Source of the DNA: Desmonostoc muscorum FACHB-395
GTDB taxonomy: Bacteria > Cyanobacteriota > Cyanobacteriia > Cyanobacteriales > Nostocaceae
DNA length: 64,000 bases
Assembly: GCF_014698035.1 (NCBI RefSeq)
Contig: NZ_JACJSF010000028.1
Span: forward strand, 28,368 to 92,367
Direction: 5' to 3'
Part shown: positions 43,726 to 53,350 of the stretch, piece after piece
Position numbering within the stretch: the first letter of the stretch is position 1
Layout of the letters: every line of letters begins with the position of its first letter
The notes under the pieces: model-generated
What the model was told of the DNA's origin: nothing
The model's input: only the letters and a program-made list of their open reading frames with translations
The model's database searches: none
Translations under genes and position numbers: made by a program

Positions 43726-44916
43726 CTAATTGGAATTAGCAGGCTGGATTTTGATTCGTACAAACAAATTGCTCAAATCTGCTTTTGTGCCATCGTTGTT
43801 ATGAGCGGCAAGAAAGTTTTCTGTCTTGAAAACATCATTGAGAACTCGTTCGTATGTGCTTTTTTGACTTTGTAGTGTTGCAGGTTCTATTTCTAGAACT
43901 ACAGCCTGTTGAAAGTTGCCATTGCGATCAATTATTAAACTAACAAGCATTTGTGCTGGCTTAACTTCGGAATCGCCAGGTAGAAAACTTGAGTCTAGTT
44001 GTTTTGTGTTGCTTCCCGTGTATGAAGCGATAACGTCGGGTAGAGCATCTTGTCGAAATCCTCTTGTTTGTATGAACTTAATCATTTCATCTCTGAGCAA
44101 AGGGGCTACTATTGCTACCGATGCTCCCCCAGTAGGAGTTGCTGGAGTTTGCCCAGTAGGAGTTGTTGGAGTTTGCCCAGTAGGAGTTGTTGGAGTTTCC
44201 TTAGTAGGAGTGGTTGGAGTTTCCCTAGCAGGAGTGGTTGGAGTTTTTATGTTTTCAGCTTCCGAAACTGGTGGAGTTGATGGAATACCTGTTGGTAGTG
44301 CCGTTCCCTTTCCCAGTTTGATTTCTTGACGGCGGTTCCAAGGTAGATTACCGACTGGAATTGTAGGTGTCGGTGTGGCTATCGGTTTTGGCGTGGCTAT
44401 CGCTTTCGGCGTAACTATTGGTTTTGGTGTAACTGTCGGTTTTGGCGTGGCTATCGCTTTCGGTGTAACTGTCGGTTTTGGCGTAGCTATCGCTTTTGAT
44501 GTAGATGTAGAAACTCTCTGTTGTCTATTAGGTTGAGAGGGGTAAATTCGACTCTTTTGCTGAAGATTATCAGCAGGATTTATTGCGCCAACAAAATCTT
44601 GATTTCTGGGCGTATTTCTTGCTGTTTTTGCTGGTGCTGGTACAGACTTTTGAGTTATGGATGCTGGCTTTGGCGAAACTCTTTTGACTGTTGATTTTGA
44701 TTGAGGAGCAATATCTATCAATTCAATGGGAACAGAAGATTGAATTTGCTGAGGAAACCACAGACTAAAGGCATTAGATGAGCGCATCAGCCAGAACGCC
44801 AGCAAGTGCAGAGAGACTGAACCTATAACGACAGAAATCCACAAAGCTGGTGGATCGGTGTGTCGCCTCCAGACTTTGGTTGAAATTGGGGTTTTGTCTG
44901 CAACCGATGGTGTCAT
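43726..44916 (-). CDS. TonB-like protein with Pro/Thr repeats
   Basis: 396 residues. A single N-terminal membrane segment (about 26-44, LWISVVIGSVSLHLLAFWLM) is followed by a long Pro/Thr/Lys-rich periplasmic spacer with two repeat types, (TPKPTV/AIATPKP) about 130-180 and (TPTTPTG/KE) about 215-260. The C-terminal domain (about 270-396, DGNFQQAVVLEIEPATLQSQKSTYERVLNDV) is a TonB-C-like fold with weak motif match. No ExbB/ExbD genes are adjacent, so energy transduction is inferred. Alternative: an envelope-spanning adaptor. Just upstream of a large sensor cyclase gene, same strand. Confidence 0.65.
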   Translation of the reverse strand: MTPSVADKTPISTKVWRRHTDPPALWISVVIGSVSLHLLAFWLMRSSNAFSLWFPQQIQSSVPIELIDIAPQSKSTVKRVSPKPASITQKSVPAPAKTARNTPRNQDFVGAINPADNLQQKSRIYPSQPNRQQRVSTSTSKAIATPKPTVTPKAIATPKPTVTPKPIVTPKAIATPKPIATPTPTIPVGNLPWNRRQEIKLGKGTALPTGIPSTPPVSEAENIKTPTTPARETPTTPTKETPTTPTGQTPTTPTGQTPATPTGGASVAIVAPLLRDEMIKFIQTRGFRQDALPDVIASYTGSNTKQLDSSFLPGDSEVKPAQMLVSLIIDRNGNFQQAVVLEIEPATLQSQKSTYERVLNDVFKTENFLAAHNNDGTKADLSNLFVRIKIQPANSN

Positions 44917-44984
44917 ATTATATAAACTGGATATGATTAGGCACTCTTACTCATTGCTAATGCTTTAAAATACCAGTCTAAATT

Positions 44985-47900
44985 TTAGCGATTAACCATT
45001 ACCTCTGGTGTAACAGCAAAGGTCAAAACTGTTTCATCTACTCCTTTAAGTTCTAGTGGACTACCTTTAGTAATTTCTTCTTCCTGCAAATAATCTGCCA
45101 CGGCAGCAGAAACCAAGATAGTACCGGGAAGAGCGGCAGCTTGCAACCTGGCAGCAATATTCACACTTGGGCCAATAGCAGTATAGTCCGCACGTTCAGC
45201 ACTACCAAACATCCCCACAACAGCCGTACCTTGATGAATACCACACCGAAACTGTACGCTAGTAAGTCTGTCACCATCGAATACACCTTGCTCTCGCCAG
45301 CGCTGGTTCAAGTCAGCCAGTGAGCGGTGCATTGCTCTTGCTGTATTGATGGCACGACGTACCTGTTCATTGGGGGTTAGTTCTTCCGGCGCTCCATATA
45401 AAGCTAAAATAGCATCTCCCATAAATTTATCTACAGTGCCGCCATTACCAAATACAACCTTGGTCATAGCTTCTAAATATTCATTTAGTAATTCTGCGAC
45501 TCGTCGGGATCTGAGAGTATTTGATAGCTGTGTAAAACCCACGATGTCACTAAACAAAACTGTAATTAAGCGTGGTTCTGGGCGCAAATCTAATGTTAAA
45601 TCTCCGGTTGCGGCTTTTTGCACCAATACAGCCGGTAAAAAGCGCTTTAATACTGATTCTGTTAGATAAGTATTTAACTCCACAATTCGTCGTTCATTTT
45701 CTTTTAATGCTAAAAGATTCCGAACTTCCGCCAAAAGTTCCCGATCGTTGAATGGTTTTGCTAAATAAGCATCCGCCCCATGTTCTGTACCTTCGATGCG
45801 GGTTTCTTCGTCAACTTTCGCTGTCAGTAGAATGATGGGCGTTCCTTTCAGCTTTTCCTCATTGCGGATCATCTGAATCATCTCAAGTCCGCTCACCAAA
45901 GGCATCATTAAGTCAGTCACAATCAAGCTGGGTATAATTTCCTTAGCTACACTGTGCCCTTCATAACCGTTACGGGCTGTGCGTACATGATAACCATTAC
46001 GGCGGAAAATTTCAGATACATAGGTTCGCAAATCTGGGTTGTCATCTACAACTAAAATTGAGTGCTGAGTCTTAAGTGCTGAGTCTTGAGTATCAATATT
46101 AGGAGAGAAGTTTATTGTAATATCTTCAATATTGTCTGTTGTTGACTCTACCAGTTCTAAATCAGCCAATTCTACGCTAGCGCGGCTTGTGTTCACTTCG
46201 GCAGGGGTTTCTAGTACTTGCTGTACAGGTAAATGAGCATTTCCAGTCACAAGCCATAAACTAAATGTAGTACCTTGGCCGTAAACTGATTCCACAGTAA
46301 CGTGGCCACCATGCAATTCTACCAATTCTTTAACTAAGGCTAAACCCAAACCACTGCCTTCATAGGAACGGTTTGCTGAACCTTCAGCTTGGCGGAAGCG
46401 CTCAAATAGGTGGGGAATTTGTTCTTTAACAATGCCAATTCCCGTATCTTGTACTTGTAATATGCAACGATCTTGTTCAGATTTTAGTCTGACGCTGATC
46501 GTGCCACCTTCGGGGGTAAACTTCATGGCATTTGACAAAAGGTTATAAACCACCTTGTCGAATTTTTCCATGTCCAAGTACACCGGAGAACATTCATTTA
46601 ACTGGGTGGCGAGATGCAGTCTCTTCTTCTCACAGTAGGGACGAAAAGATTCCACAATTTGGCTGACAAATTCGACTAAATCGCAGGGATGGAAACTAGG
46701 CTGCATTCTCCCCGCATCTAGGCGTTGTAAATCCAGGAGTTGATTTACTAATCGTAGCAAGCGCCGGGAGTTACGCAGGGCGATCGCACTTTGGGAGTAA
46801 GATAATCCTTCACCAGCCGCCACCGCCGACTCTAAAGGCCCTTGAATCAAGGTGATCGGTGTGCGAAACTCATGGGAAATATTTTGGAAAAATTCGGTTT
46901 TTTGTTTATCTAGCTCCAGTAAACGTTCAGCTTGTTGGCGAGTTTTTTGATACAGGTGTGATTGTTGCACAGCGATCGCTGCTTGGGCTGCTACTGCTTT
47001 CGCCAAATCGATATCAGATGGCAGCCACTGGCGTACTTTTTTACCTTCATGCAAGGTAATACTACCGATACATTTACCATCAGCCAATAATGGTACAAAC
47101 ATTAGCGATCGCGCTGGCATTTTTAACGGCAAATTAAAACCCTGTATATCTGAGGGAGAATGACTCACATTCCCAATTACCACAGGTTCATGTGTCTGTA
47201 GCATTTGTTGGAGAATGGGATTCTCTTGTATAGATGATTGAGAATAGGGTAATCTCTGGGCTGATAGATGGTTATTGTCTTGGGTTGGCGATGCCTGTGG
47301 CGAGCTGTGCCTACGTAAACTTTCCAAATGTTGAAAACTATCATACAAGGCAACACACTCGACAAACTCATCTTCTTCTGTCCACAAAGAGAGGACGCAA
47401 CCATCGACTTGTAAAGCTTGTCCAAGTTGTTGAGTAATAGCCGCAAAGATATCTTGGGGGTCTAGACTAGAGCGAATCGCGCTAGTAATCGTATTAATTA
47501 AACTCTCTCGCTTGGCAAGGGCCCGTACTTGTTCGTAAGCATAAGCTTGAGACAAAGCTAAGGCTGCCTGATCCGCTACCATCAACACTAGCTGCACCTC
47601 ATCCTCTCCCCAGAAGCGGGGCACAGAACACTGGTGTAGTGCCAGCACTGCCATCAGTTCTTGTTGGCAAATCAATGGCACAACTAAACTAGAACAAATA
47701 TTAGCCGCAGCAAAAGCTTCCCCACGTTGGCGCAGTTCGGGAGTATTACCGTGAATACGTTCATCATCGGTTATATCGTGAATCACATGGACTTCGCGGG
47801 TTTCCCACACCGTCTGAGCCAAAACAGTCAGAGGGGTAGAGGGGGAGAGGGACACGGCAGAAGAATTATTTGCCTGCACCTCTGCTGGTGTATGTTCCCC

Positions 47901-48518
47901 TGCTTCTTCTGCAAGAGCTTTCTGATAAATAAATCCTTTATCCGTCAACTGCTCATCTTGGAAGGGACGCAATAGACAGACATCCACCTCCAACATGTGA
48001 CCCACTGTATCTACAATTGCCTGCAAAATTTGTCTGTAGTCTAAAGCACTACGAATCGTATTTGTGACAGTATTCAGTAGCGACTCTTGTCGGAGTGTGC
48101 GTGTAAGTTCGCGGGTGCGGGCTTTGAGGACATTGTGAGTATCCAAAGCTTGGCGTACTACAGCTTTAAGTTCCTCAGCTTCCCACGGTTTGGTGACATA
48201 TTTAAAGACCTTACCAGCGTTGATTGCTTCCACCAAGTCTTCAACATCGGTGTAGCCAGTTAAAATAATTCGGATAATATCTGGATATTGAGTTGCTGTC
48301 AGGCTCAAAAATTCTGTACCGCTCATCATCGGCATTCGCTGATCGGAGATGATCACCGCGACCTCTCCCTCTTGAGCCAGCAGATCGAGGGCCGCAGGGC
48401 CAGAGGTTGCCCTTAGCACCTTATAGTCGCGATAAAAGGTGCGGTAAAGCAAGTCAAGGTTGTCTGGCTCATCATCGACAACCAAAATTTTAGGCTTACT
48501 GTTTGCTTGGGATTTCAT
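44985..48518 (-). CDS. cyaC: Hybrid histidine kinase / class III adenylate cyclase
   Basis: 1177 residues. Domains in order: receiver (about 10-125, IISDQRMPMMSG), two GAF domains (about 155-310 and 355-525), HisKA with phospho-His near 549 (NISHEFRTP), HATPase (about 650-765; NLLSNAMKFTP, DTGIGI, GSGLGLALV), a second receiver (about 840-955; VTDLMMP) and a class III cyclase (about 995-1170; FSDIVGFT and DKFMGDAILA with two metal Asp). This is the architecture of CyaC from Anabaena and Spirulina, which makes cAMP on phosphorelay. It probably responds to light or nutrient signals bound by the GAF domains; which ones is unknown. Confidence 0.88.
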   Translation of the reverse strand: MKSQANSKPKILVVDDEPDNLDLLYRTFYRDYKVLRATSGPAALDLLAQEGEVAVIISDQRMPMMSGTEFLSLTATQYPDIIRIILTGYTDVEDLVEAINAGKVFKYVTKPWEAEELKAVVRQALDTHNVLKARTRELTRTLRQESLLNTVTNTIRSALDYRQILQAIVDTVGHMLEVDVCLLRPFQDEQLTDKGFIYQKALAEEAGEHTPAEVQANNSSAVSLSPSTPLTVLAQTVWETREVHVIHDITDDERIHGNTPELRQRGEAFAAANICSSLVVPLICQQELMAVLALHQCSVPRFWGEDEVQLVLMVADQAALALSQAYAYEQVRALAKRESLINTITSAIRSSLDPQDIFAAITQQLGQALQVDGCVLSLWTEEDEFVECVALYDSFQHLESLRRHSSPQASPTQDNNHLSAQRLPYSQSSIQENPILQQMLQTHEPVVIGNVSHSPSDIQGFNLPLKMPARSLMFVPLLADGKCIGSITLHEGKKVRQWLPSDIDLAKAVAAQAAIAVQQSHLYQKTRQQAERLLELDKQKTEFFQNISHEFRTPITLIQGPLESAVAAGEGLSYSQSAIALRNSRRLLRLVNQLLDLQRLDAGRMQPSFHPCDLVEFVSQIVESFRPYCEKKRLHLATQLNECSPVYLDMEKFDKVVYNLLSNAMKFTPEGGTISVRLKSEQDRCILQVQDTGIGIVKEQIPHLFERFRQAEGSANRSYEGSGLGLALVKELVELHGGHVTVESVYGQGTTFSLWLVTGNAHLPVQQVLETPAEVNTSRASVELADLELVESTTDNIEDITINFSPNIDTQDSALKTQHSILVVDDNPDLRTYVSEIFRRNGYHVRTARNGYEGHSVAKEIIPSLIVTDLMMPLVSGLEMIQMIRNEEKLKGTPIILLTAKVDEETRIEGTEHGADAYLAKPFNDRELLAEVRNLLALKENERRIVELNTYLTESVLKRFLPAVLVQKAATGDLTLDLRPEPRLITVLFSDIVGFTQLSNTLRSRRVAELLNEYLEAMTKVVFGNGGTVDKFMGDAILALYGAPEELTPNEQVRRAINTARAMHRSLADLNQRWREQGVFDGDRLTSVQFRCGIHQGTAVVGMFGSAERADYTAIGPSVNIAARLQAAALPGTILVSAAVADYLQEEEITKGSPLELKGVDETVLTFAVTPEVMVNR

Positions 48519-49525
48519 GCACCGCTTTCCTGCTGCAACGGCAGTCGGATAAAGAATAATCTGATCAGGGAAGGATTTTTCTGAGTCAGGTAAGAGCAGA
48601 GCATTTCCACCAATAAGGCTCTTTGGCTACATGACTGCTGAGTGTAGGAGCGTTTACTCACGGTAATTCGTTTCAATTGCTTATACCTATTACCGTTTGC
48701 TTTAGTGCAGTGTAATTGCTTTCATAGTCAGTTATAGGGTTATAGAGTCGATCCTTGCTAGTCAAATCTTCTTTCACCTCCTGCGAGCAATGTCTAATAC
48801 TACATACAGCACTCATAGCTAGCTGAAAAATCCAGATGAAGCTGCATATTAAGTTTTCCCTCCGCAGCAGTTGTACTAACACTTGCACGTAAATTTTATT
48901 TATGGTAGTCATGGTAGAGTCAGCAAAATTAAAACAATAAGATTTAAAACCAAAGTATACTATTAGACAAATACCTCTTTCTAATTTAGCAATCAGAACT
49001 ATCATTAAGACAAGTGGTATTGGTGAATAAGTCAGGGATAGGAATCTGCAATATTCCTGCCTAGCATCTGTACAGCCTGTTTCTATTACTTAGCAGCAAA
49101 GTCTTGTTAGTGTAGCGTCAATTGCATAAATAAGTTCAGTATTACACCTAAAGATGGTTTACAACTAAAGTTTGTTGTTAGTGTACTTACTTAACAATTT
49201 TATAGGTAATGCCTACAGGTAAGTTATGCTATACATCTACCCATTAACCTAAATCTGTACAATTTACAGATGTTTTTGTGGTAAACAGAGTGATATACTC
49301 CCTATCTCAAGCAAGGGATGCATCTAAATCCTACTGAACTTAAGATTCTAGCTTTAGGAAGCTGTAACTTATAAGACTCTTTCAAAAAGACGGACTATAA
49401 AGCCCCAAACTAAAGTGTAAAACTTTGTATGCTTATAAGCAAAAGCAAATGAGCAGTCTTAGGTCAGTTCAATCTACTGGGAATATATAAAGTTTTTATA
49501 CGGTTAAAAGGGTGTTTGAGGATAT
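48519..49525. other. Longest gene-free stretch (about 1 kb)
   Basis: 1007 bp between divergent cyaC and the GNAT gene. It is AT-rich. One terminator-like hairpin (49253-49277) has no obvious gene before it. An open frame of 110 codons on the minus strand (48673-49005) has no protein-like composition and is not called. Presumably holds the promoters of both genes. Confidence 0.55.
49253..49277 (+). terminator. Orphan terminator-like hairpin
   Basis: ATCTGTA (49253-49259), 5-nt loop, TACAGAT (49265-49271), then GTTTTT. It has no recognised gene before it and could end a small RNA or be chance. Confidence 0.35.
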
Positions 49526-50173
49526 TTGAGAAAATTTTCGTTGAATAAAATCAATACTAAACTAGCCTTGAAATATCGGTCTTTTCATCCATACCAGCAA
49601 CAGCCAATCGATCCAGCTTGCTGCGAATTTCAAATTCGTACAGCTACACCTACTGATTTGATCGGTGTTTCCCAAATTATTGCTGAAAGCTTTCACTCCC
49701 AAAAAGGTATGTGGGGATGGGCTTTTCCATTGCTACGTCTGGGTATTTACGAAGACTTAAGGCATCGGATGACATCACCTCCACCCCGTCATGTTTGTTT
49801 AGTCGCCTTAGAAGCTAACAATGGTGCGGCTAATAACTTAGTAGGAAGTGTGGAATTGGGTGTACGTTACAGCGATTCGTGGGGCCAGGCTGGCATAGGT
49901 TTTCCTTACTTATCTAATTTAGCGGTTCACCCAAAATACCGTAGACATGGTGTGGCTTCAGGGTTACTGACTAGCTGTGAAAAAGTTTCCCGCGAATGGG
50001 GATTTCAAGACTTATATCTTCACGTTTTGGAAAATAATCATCAGGCAAGGCAACTTTATTTTAAGGTGGGATATCGGGTACATAAAGTGGAATCGAATTG
50101 GAATACATTTTTATTAGGACGCTCAAGCCAGATGTTATTGCACAAGCATTTGAGTGCTAATTTCAGTATCTGA
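49526..50173 (+). CDS. GNAT-family N-acetyltransferase
   Basis: 215 residues. The catalytic domain (about 35-195) starts FQIRTATPTDLIGVSQIIAESF and has the acetyl-CoA motif YLSNLAVHPKYRRHGVASGLLTSCEK, then LHVLENNHQARQLYFKVGYR. The start is a TTG at 49526 with GAGG close upstream; there is no Met until residue 62, so a non-ATG start is needed. It looks like the cyanobacterial/plastid-type GNATs that acetylate protein N-termini or lysines. Not linked to a toxin-antitoxin partner. Confidence 0.85.
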   Translation: MRKFSLNKINTKLALKYRSFHPYQQQPIDPACCEFQIRTATPTDLIGVSQIIAESFHSQKGMWGWAFPLLRLGIYEDLRHRMTSPPPRHVCLVALEANNGAANNLVGSVELGVRYSDSWGQAGIGFPYLSNLAVHPKYRRHGVASGLLTSCEKVSREWGFQDLYLHVLENNHQARQLYFKVGYRVHKVESNWNTFLLGRSSQMLLHKHLSANFSI

Positions 50174-50787
50174 ATTTTTGTAAATTTTTATTTTCTAATT
50201 AGTTTGGAGAAAATCTATCACCAATATCGGCAACCAAAGTATAAATTAACCTAATTAAAAAATTAGCCAATGTTAGCTAAATAGGTTGATATGTATAGCT
50301 TTAGATAATTGGTTTAAGTAGATTTTATTGAGATTTATCGTGGATATTTTTATTATTTATTTTAATAAAAATATAAGATTGAAAAAAGTTACCCAAATAA
50401 TTAAGTGTTACAATTTGTCTGTTTTAACTTGTCATTAAATAACAACTATTTTAGAGTATTTTATATAGATAGAATAAATGGATTACAATAGAATTTAGCT
50501 GTACAAATACCTTATTAAATAAGCGATTCCTCATAATAACTTTGTAATTAAGATATTCATCTTTATAAAAACTTTAATAAAACACTCTCTAAATTTGGGG
50601 ACAAATCTGGTTATATCTCATAAAATATGATCACTCAATTACTAAGCAATGTGTATTTATTACTATCTTAGTGAAATTGACCAAAAGACTCTTGATAATA
50701 AAAGAATTCAAAAATCTGATTTGACATCAAAGCTAGTTACTTTTTGAAGTGCATACTACTACCAAATTCGTTGAAAGTTTAAAAAAC
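50174..50787. other. AT-rich spacer
   Basis: 614 bp, very AT-rich. I see no gene, RNA or repeat. It probably holds the promoter of the next gene. Confidence 0.5.
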
Positions 50788-51342
50788 ATGGATAGCGAAC
50801 AGCATCGACGCTATCAAATCTCTATGGTATCAACTTATTACCCTAAAACTAGTTTCCTTGACTCTGTTGTCATGCCAGATGGAACTGAGCAATCGCAAGG
50901 CTCGGATATCCTTACACGTTTACACAGTGGAGAAGTTTTCATCGTCAATAGTCGTAGACGGAATGGATTAATTCTCTTTAAACGCTACCATGCAGAGTTT
51001 GCTGGGCCTGGGGCTGCTGTGGGTGGGGATTACGACTGTGATTGCCAAAGGGCACTGCCCATAGGTAATCTGTCTTTATTAACTCCCGATTCTAATGAAG
51101 AACGGCAGAAAGCTTACTTGATTAGGCGGCAGTGGATTCGATTGATCAAACAAATTACAGAAAATCCAATACCTGGGCAGCGAGTTCAGAAAATTCTCGA
51201 TCAATTTGAACAATACTTTCCACCAGAAATAGTGGCTCTTTTACCGGATGTTGCTTTTGCTCTTTTGGTAGGTGTGCTGCCACAAACGGTAGGATTAGTA
51301 CGTCGTTTGGGCAGTGAGATGGATAGCCGATTTAATTATTGA
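50788..51342 (+). CDS. Conserved hypothetical protein
   Basis: 184 residues from the ATG at 50788; a GTG at 50749 is an alternative, adding 13 residues. The N-terminal part (HRRYQISMVSTYYPKTSFLDSVVMPDGTEQS) has YHAEFAGPGAAVGGDYDCDCQRALP with two close cysteines. The C-terminal half is helical (RRQWIRLIKQITENPIPGQRVQKILDQFEQYF). I do not recognise the family or function. hisC is convergent 8 bp away. Confidence 0.7.
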   Translation: MDSEQHRRYQISMVSTYYPKTSFLDSVVMPDGTEQSQGSDILTRLHSGEVFIVNSRRRNGLILFKRYHAEFAGPGAAVGGDYDCDCQRALPIGNLSLLTPDSNEERQKAYLIRRQWIRLIKQITENPIPGQRVQKILDQFEQYFPPEIVALLPDVAFALLVGVLPQTVGLVRRLGSEMDSRFNY

Positions 51343-51350
51343 GTGAATTG

Positions 51351-52496
51351 CTAAAATTCCAAATCGGCTATTGCTGCTTGGACTCTAGTAACCGTGCGGG
51401 CGTTTTCTTCTATTGTCCCAACAGTAATTCGCAATCCTCCGCTAATGTGTCGTACAAGAGTGCCGAGTTTTCTAAGTTTCTGGTGGAAAGTTTTTAGCAC
51501 AGCATCTTGTGAATTTAAGCCATTAGGTTTAAGGCGTAGGTAAATAAAATTAGCAGAGCTTGCGGTAATTTGTAGTTCTGGTTGCTGGGATAAAATTTCG
51601 ATGAGTTTGGAGCGTTCACTCAAGGTTTGGGGAATTGACTCCAGTAAGAGGGTGCGGTTTTGTAAAGCAACTAATGCTGCTGCTATGGAAAAGCTGGGAA
51701 GATTGTAAGGTAAGCGAACTTTTTCTAAAATGGCGATCGCTTCGGGATGAGCGACGCAATAACCAACACGGAGAGATGCCAATCGGAAAGCTTTAGAAAA
51801 AGTGCGTAATATTACCCAGTTGGGGCGCTGTGCTAATTCACCTACTAGGGTAGTTTGACTGAATTCAAAGTAAGCTTCATCAATTACTACCAAAATATGC
51901 TCGCTCAGACTTTTTAACCATGCCAACTCTGCCGTCGTTAAGCTATTGGCAGTCGGCGAATTGGGATGTACTACGAAAACTACGCGAATGGGGGGATTTT
52001 GAGTTTGTTCGATCGCAGACTGTGCGGCTTTTAAGTCAATTTCAAAATTTGTTTCGTTTCTACCCACCGTTACGACAGGAATTCCCAAAGTTTGTGCCAA
52101 AATTCCGTACATAGAGAAAGTAGGATTGGCAACGAGAATTGAACCTTCTTTTCCTAAACAAGTCGCAATTAATAAAGAGCGGATTAGTTCATCAGAACCA
52201 TTTCCAACAGAAATATTGGCAGCAGTATTGGATAGTGGGAGGGCGGCTGATTCATTGACGTATTCTGCGATCGCATTCTTAAGCGTTTCATGCCCACCAT
52301 CCGGATAACGATTTGTTTCAATTACTTGCTGATATGTCCAGGCTAGCTTCTCTTTTAACTCAGGTGGTAAATCGTAGGGGCTTTCATTTGTATCCAGGCG
52401 ATCAAACTGTGTAGGGACAGAATCGGCTGTATCACTGCTGGGATGGGGTTTATACGCGGTAAATTGGGCTAAATCTGACCGGATGAAGGGAAGCAT
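51351..52496 (-). CDS. hisC: Histidinol-phosphate aminotransferase
   Basis: 381 residues from the ATG at 52496; an ATG four codons earlier (52508) lies in heptamer repeats and is equally possible. A class I/II PLP enzyme: the substrate-facing [27 protein letters not shown] and the PLP Lys in [16 protein letters not shown] are all visible. It performs the glutamate-dependent transamination in histidine synthesis. It is a single gene outside a his operon, as is common in cyanobacteria. Confidence 0.95.
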   Translation of the reverse strand: MLPFIRSDLAQFTAYKPHPSSDTADSVPTQFDRLDTNESPYDLPPELKEKLAWTYQQVIETNRYPDGGHETLKNAIAEYVNESAALPLSNTAANISVGNGSDELIRSLLIATCLGKEGSILVANPTFSMYGILAQTLGIPVVTVGRNETNFEIDLKAAQSAIEQTQNPPIRVVFVVHPNSPTANSLTTAELAWLKSLSEHILVVIDEAYFEFSQTTLVGELAQRPNWVILRTFSKAFRLASLRVGYCVAHPEAIAILEKVRLPYNLPSFSIAAALVALQNRTLLLESIPQTLSERSKLIEILSQQPELQITASSANFIYLRLKPNGLNSQDAVLKTFHQKLRKLGTLVRHISGGLRITVGTIEENARTVTRVQAAIADLEF

Positions 52497-52499
52497 AAT

Positions 52500-52578
52500 T
52501 TTAGTCATTAGTCATTGGTCATTTGTCATTTGTCATTTGTCGTTAGTAATTAAACAAAGGACAAATGACTAAGGACAT
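52500..52578. repeat. Heptamer repeats upstream of hisC
   Basis: GTCATTA/GTCATTT/GTCATTG units (52504-52541) then ACAAAGGACAAATGACTAAGGAC. They can fold together. On the minus strand the ATGACTA units run straight into the hisC start. Confidence 0.75.
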
Positions 52579-52609
52579 TAGTTATATGAGAGTCTAATAT
52601 TTTATAACC

Positions 52610-53245
52610 TCAAGGTAAATGGCAAAAGAGACGAATTGCCTGCCAAATTTCTTCCATAACATCACCCAAGGCATGGTCACTGTCGAGTTCGACTAACTCC
52701 ACCCAAGAACGGCAACGCGCAAAGTCTCGACTAGCTTCGATAGGAATAACTTCATCCTTTTTTCCATGCAAAATTAGGGTGGGAATAGAACGTTGCAAAA
52801 ATTTTCCTTGGTATTGGGCAGCATCTATAACGAAATCGTAACTTAAAGGAATTGATCGCTCCTCTGCATAGTGGTAGACCATGATATATTTTTCGTGCTG
52901 CCAACGCTGTACTTCTTCATCGCCTAGCTTGGGCAACCAATGGGATAAAAATCCAAAAGCTGGTGCTAGCAGCACAAGGCGTTCTACTTGTAAATATTGC
53001 TGTCCTAAGTGTGCGGCGGTCAAACCACCTAAACTTGAGCCAATCAGGGTTACTGGTGTAGAATCATTACTAAATTCTGCGGCAACTTGAGCGATCTGAC
53101 GAGTGATTGTTAACTGCGAAAAATCGCCAGCATTGAGGTCGGGGATTTTGAGCTTTGTTTGAATTTTGGCAAAGCGATCGCTTACATCCCGCGCTTTGGC
53201 AGAATTAGGACTGGAAGCGAAACCGTGAAGATATATATATTGCAA
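52610..53245 (-). CDS. YqiA/YcfP-type esterase
   Basis: 211 residues, a compact alpha/beta hydrolase: IYLHGFASSPNSAKARDV at the start, the nucleophile elbow GSSLGG (Ser about 89) and the triad Asp/His in HGKKDEVIP and DSDHALGD. It matches the bacterial YqiA/YcfP esterase group. The start is a TTG at 53245 (the family begins within a few residues of LHGF). Cytoplasmic; substrate unknown. A large inverted repeat separates it from the glutathione reductase gene. Confidence 0.85.
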   Translation of the reverse strand: MQYIYLHGFASSPNSAKARDVSDRFAKIQTKLKIPDLNAGDFSQLTITRQIAQVAAEFSNDSTPVTLIGSSLGGLTAAHLGQQYLQVERLVLLAPAFGFLSHWLPKLGDEEVQRWQHEKYIMVYHYAEERSIPLSYDFVIDAAQYQGKFLQRSIPTLILHGKKDEVIPIEASRDFARCRSWVELVELDSDHALGDVMEEIWQAIRLFCHLP

Positions 53246-53255
53246 AGCTGTAAAT

Positions 53256-53342
53256 AGTTAGGAGTTAGGGCTAATAAGTTAAGAATTTTAAGTTATGAGT
53301 TTTTTTATTCAACTTATAGCTCATAACTCTTAACTCCTAACT
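53256..53342. repeat. Long inverted repeat in intergenic spacer
   Basis: AGTTAGGAGTTA (53256-53267) is the perfect complement of TAACTCCTAACT (53331-53342), with further pairing of TTAAGTTATGAGTT and CTCATAACTCTTAA inside. It is built of TTAGGAG/AACTCCT heptamers. Confidence 0.7.
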
Positions 53343-53350
53343 CTTTCTTA

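Noticed and set aside
48673..49005. Minus-strand frame of 110 codons in the spacer before cyaC
   Set aside because: No ribosome site, no protein-like pattern, and codon use unlike the neighbours.
52500..52578. Clustered short repeats as a possible CRISPR array
   Set aside because: Units are 7 bp and contiguous, with no spacers; they are the usual Nostoc heptamer repeats.
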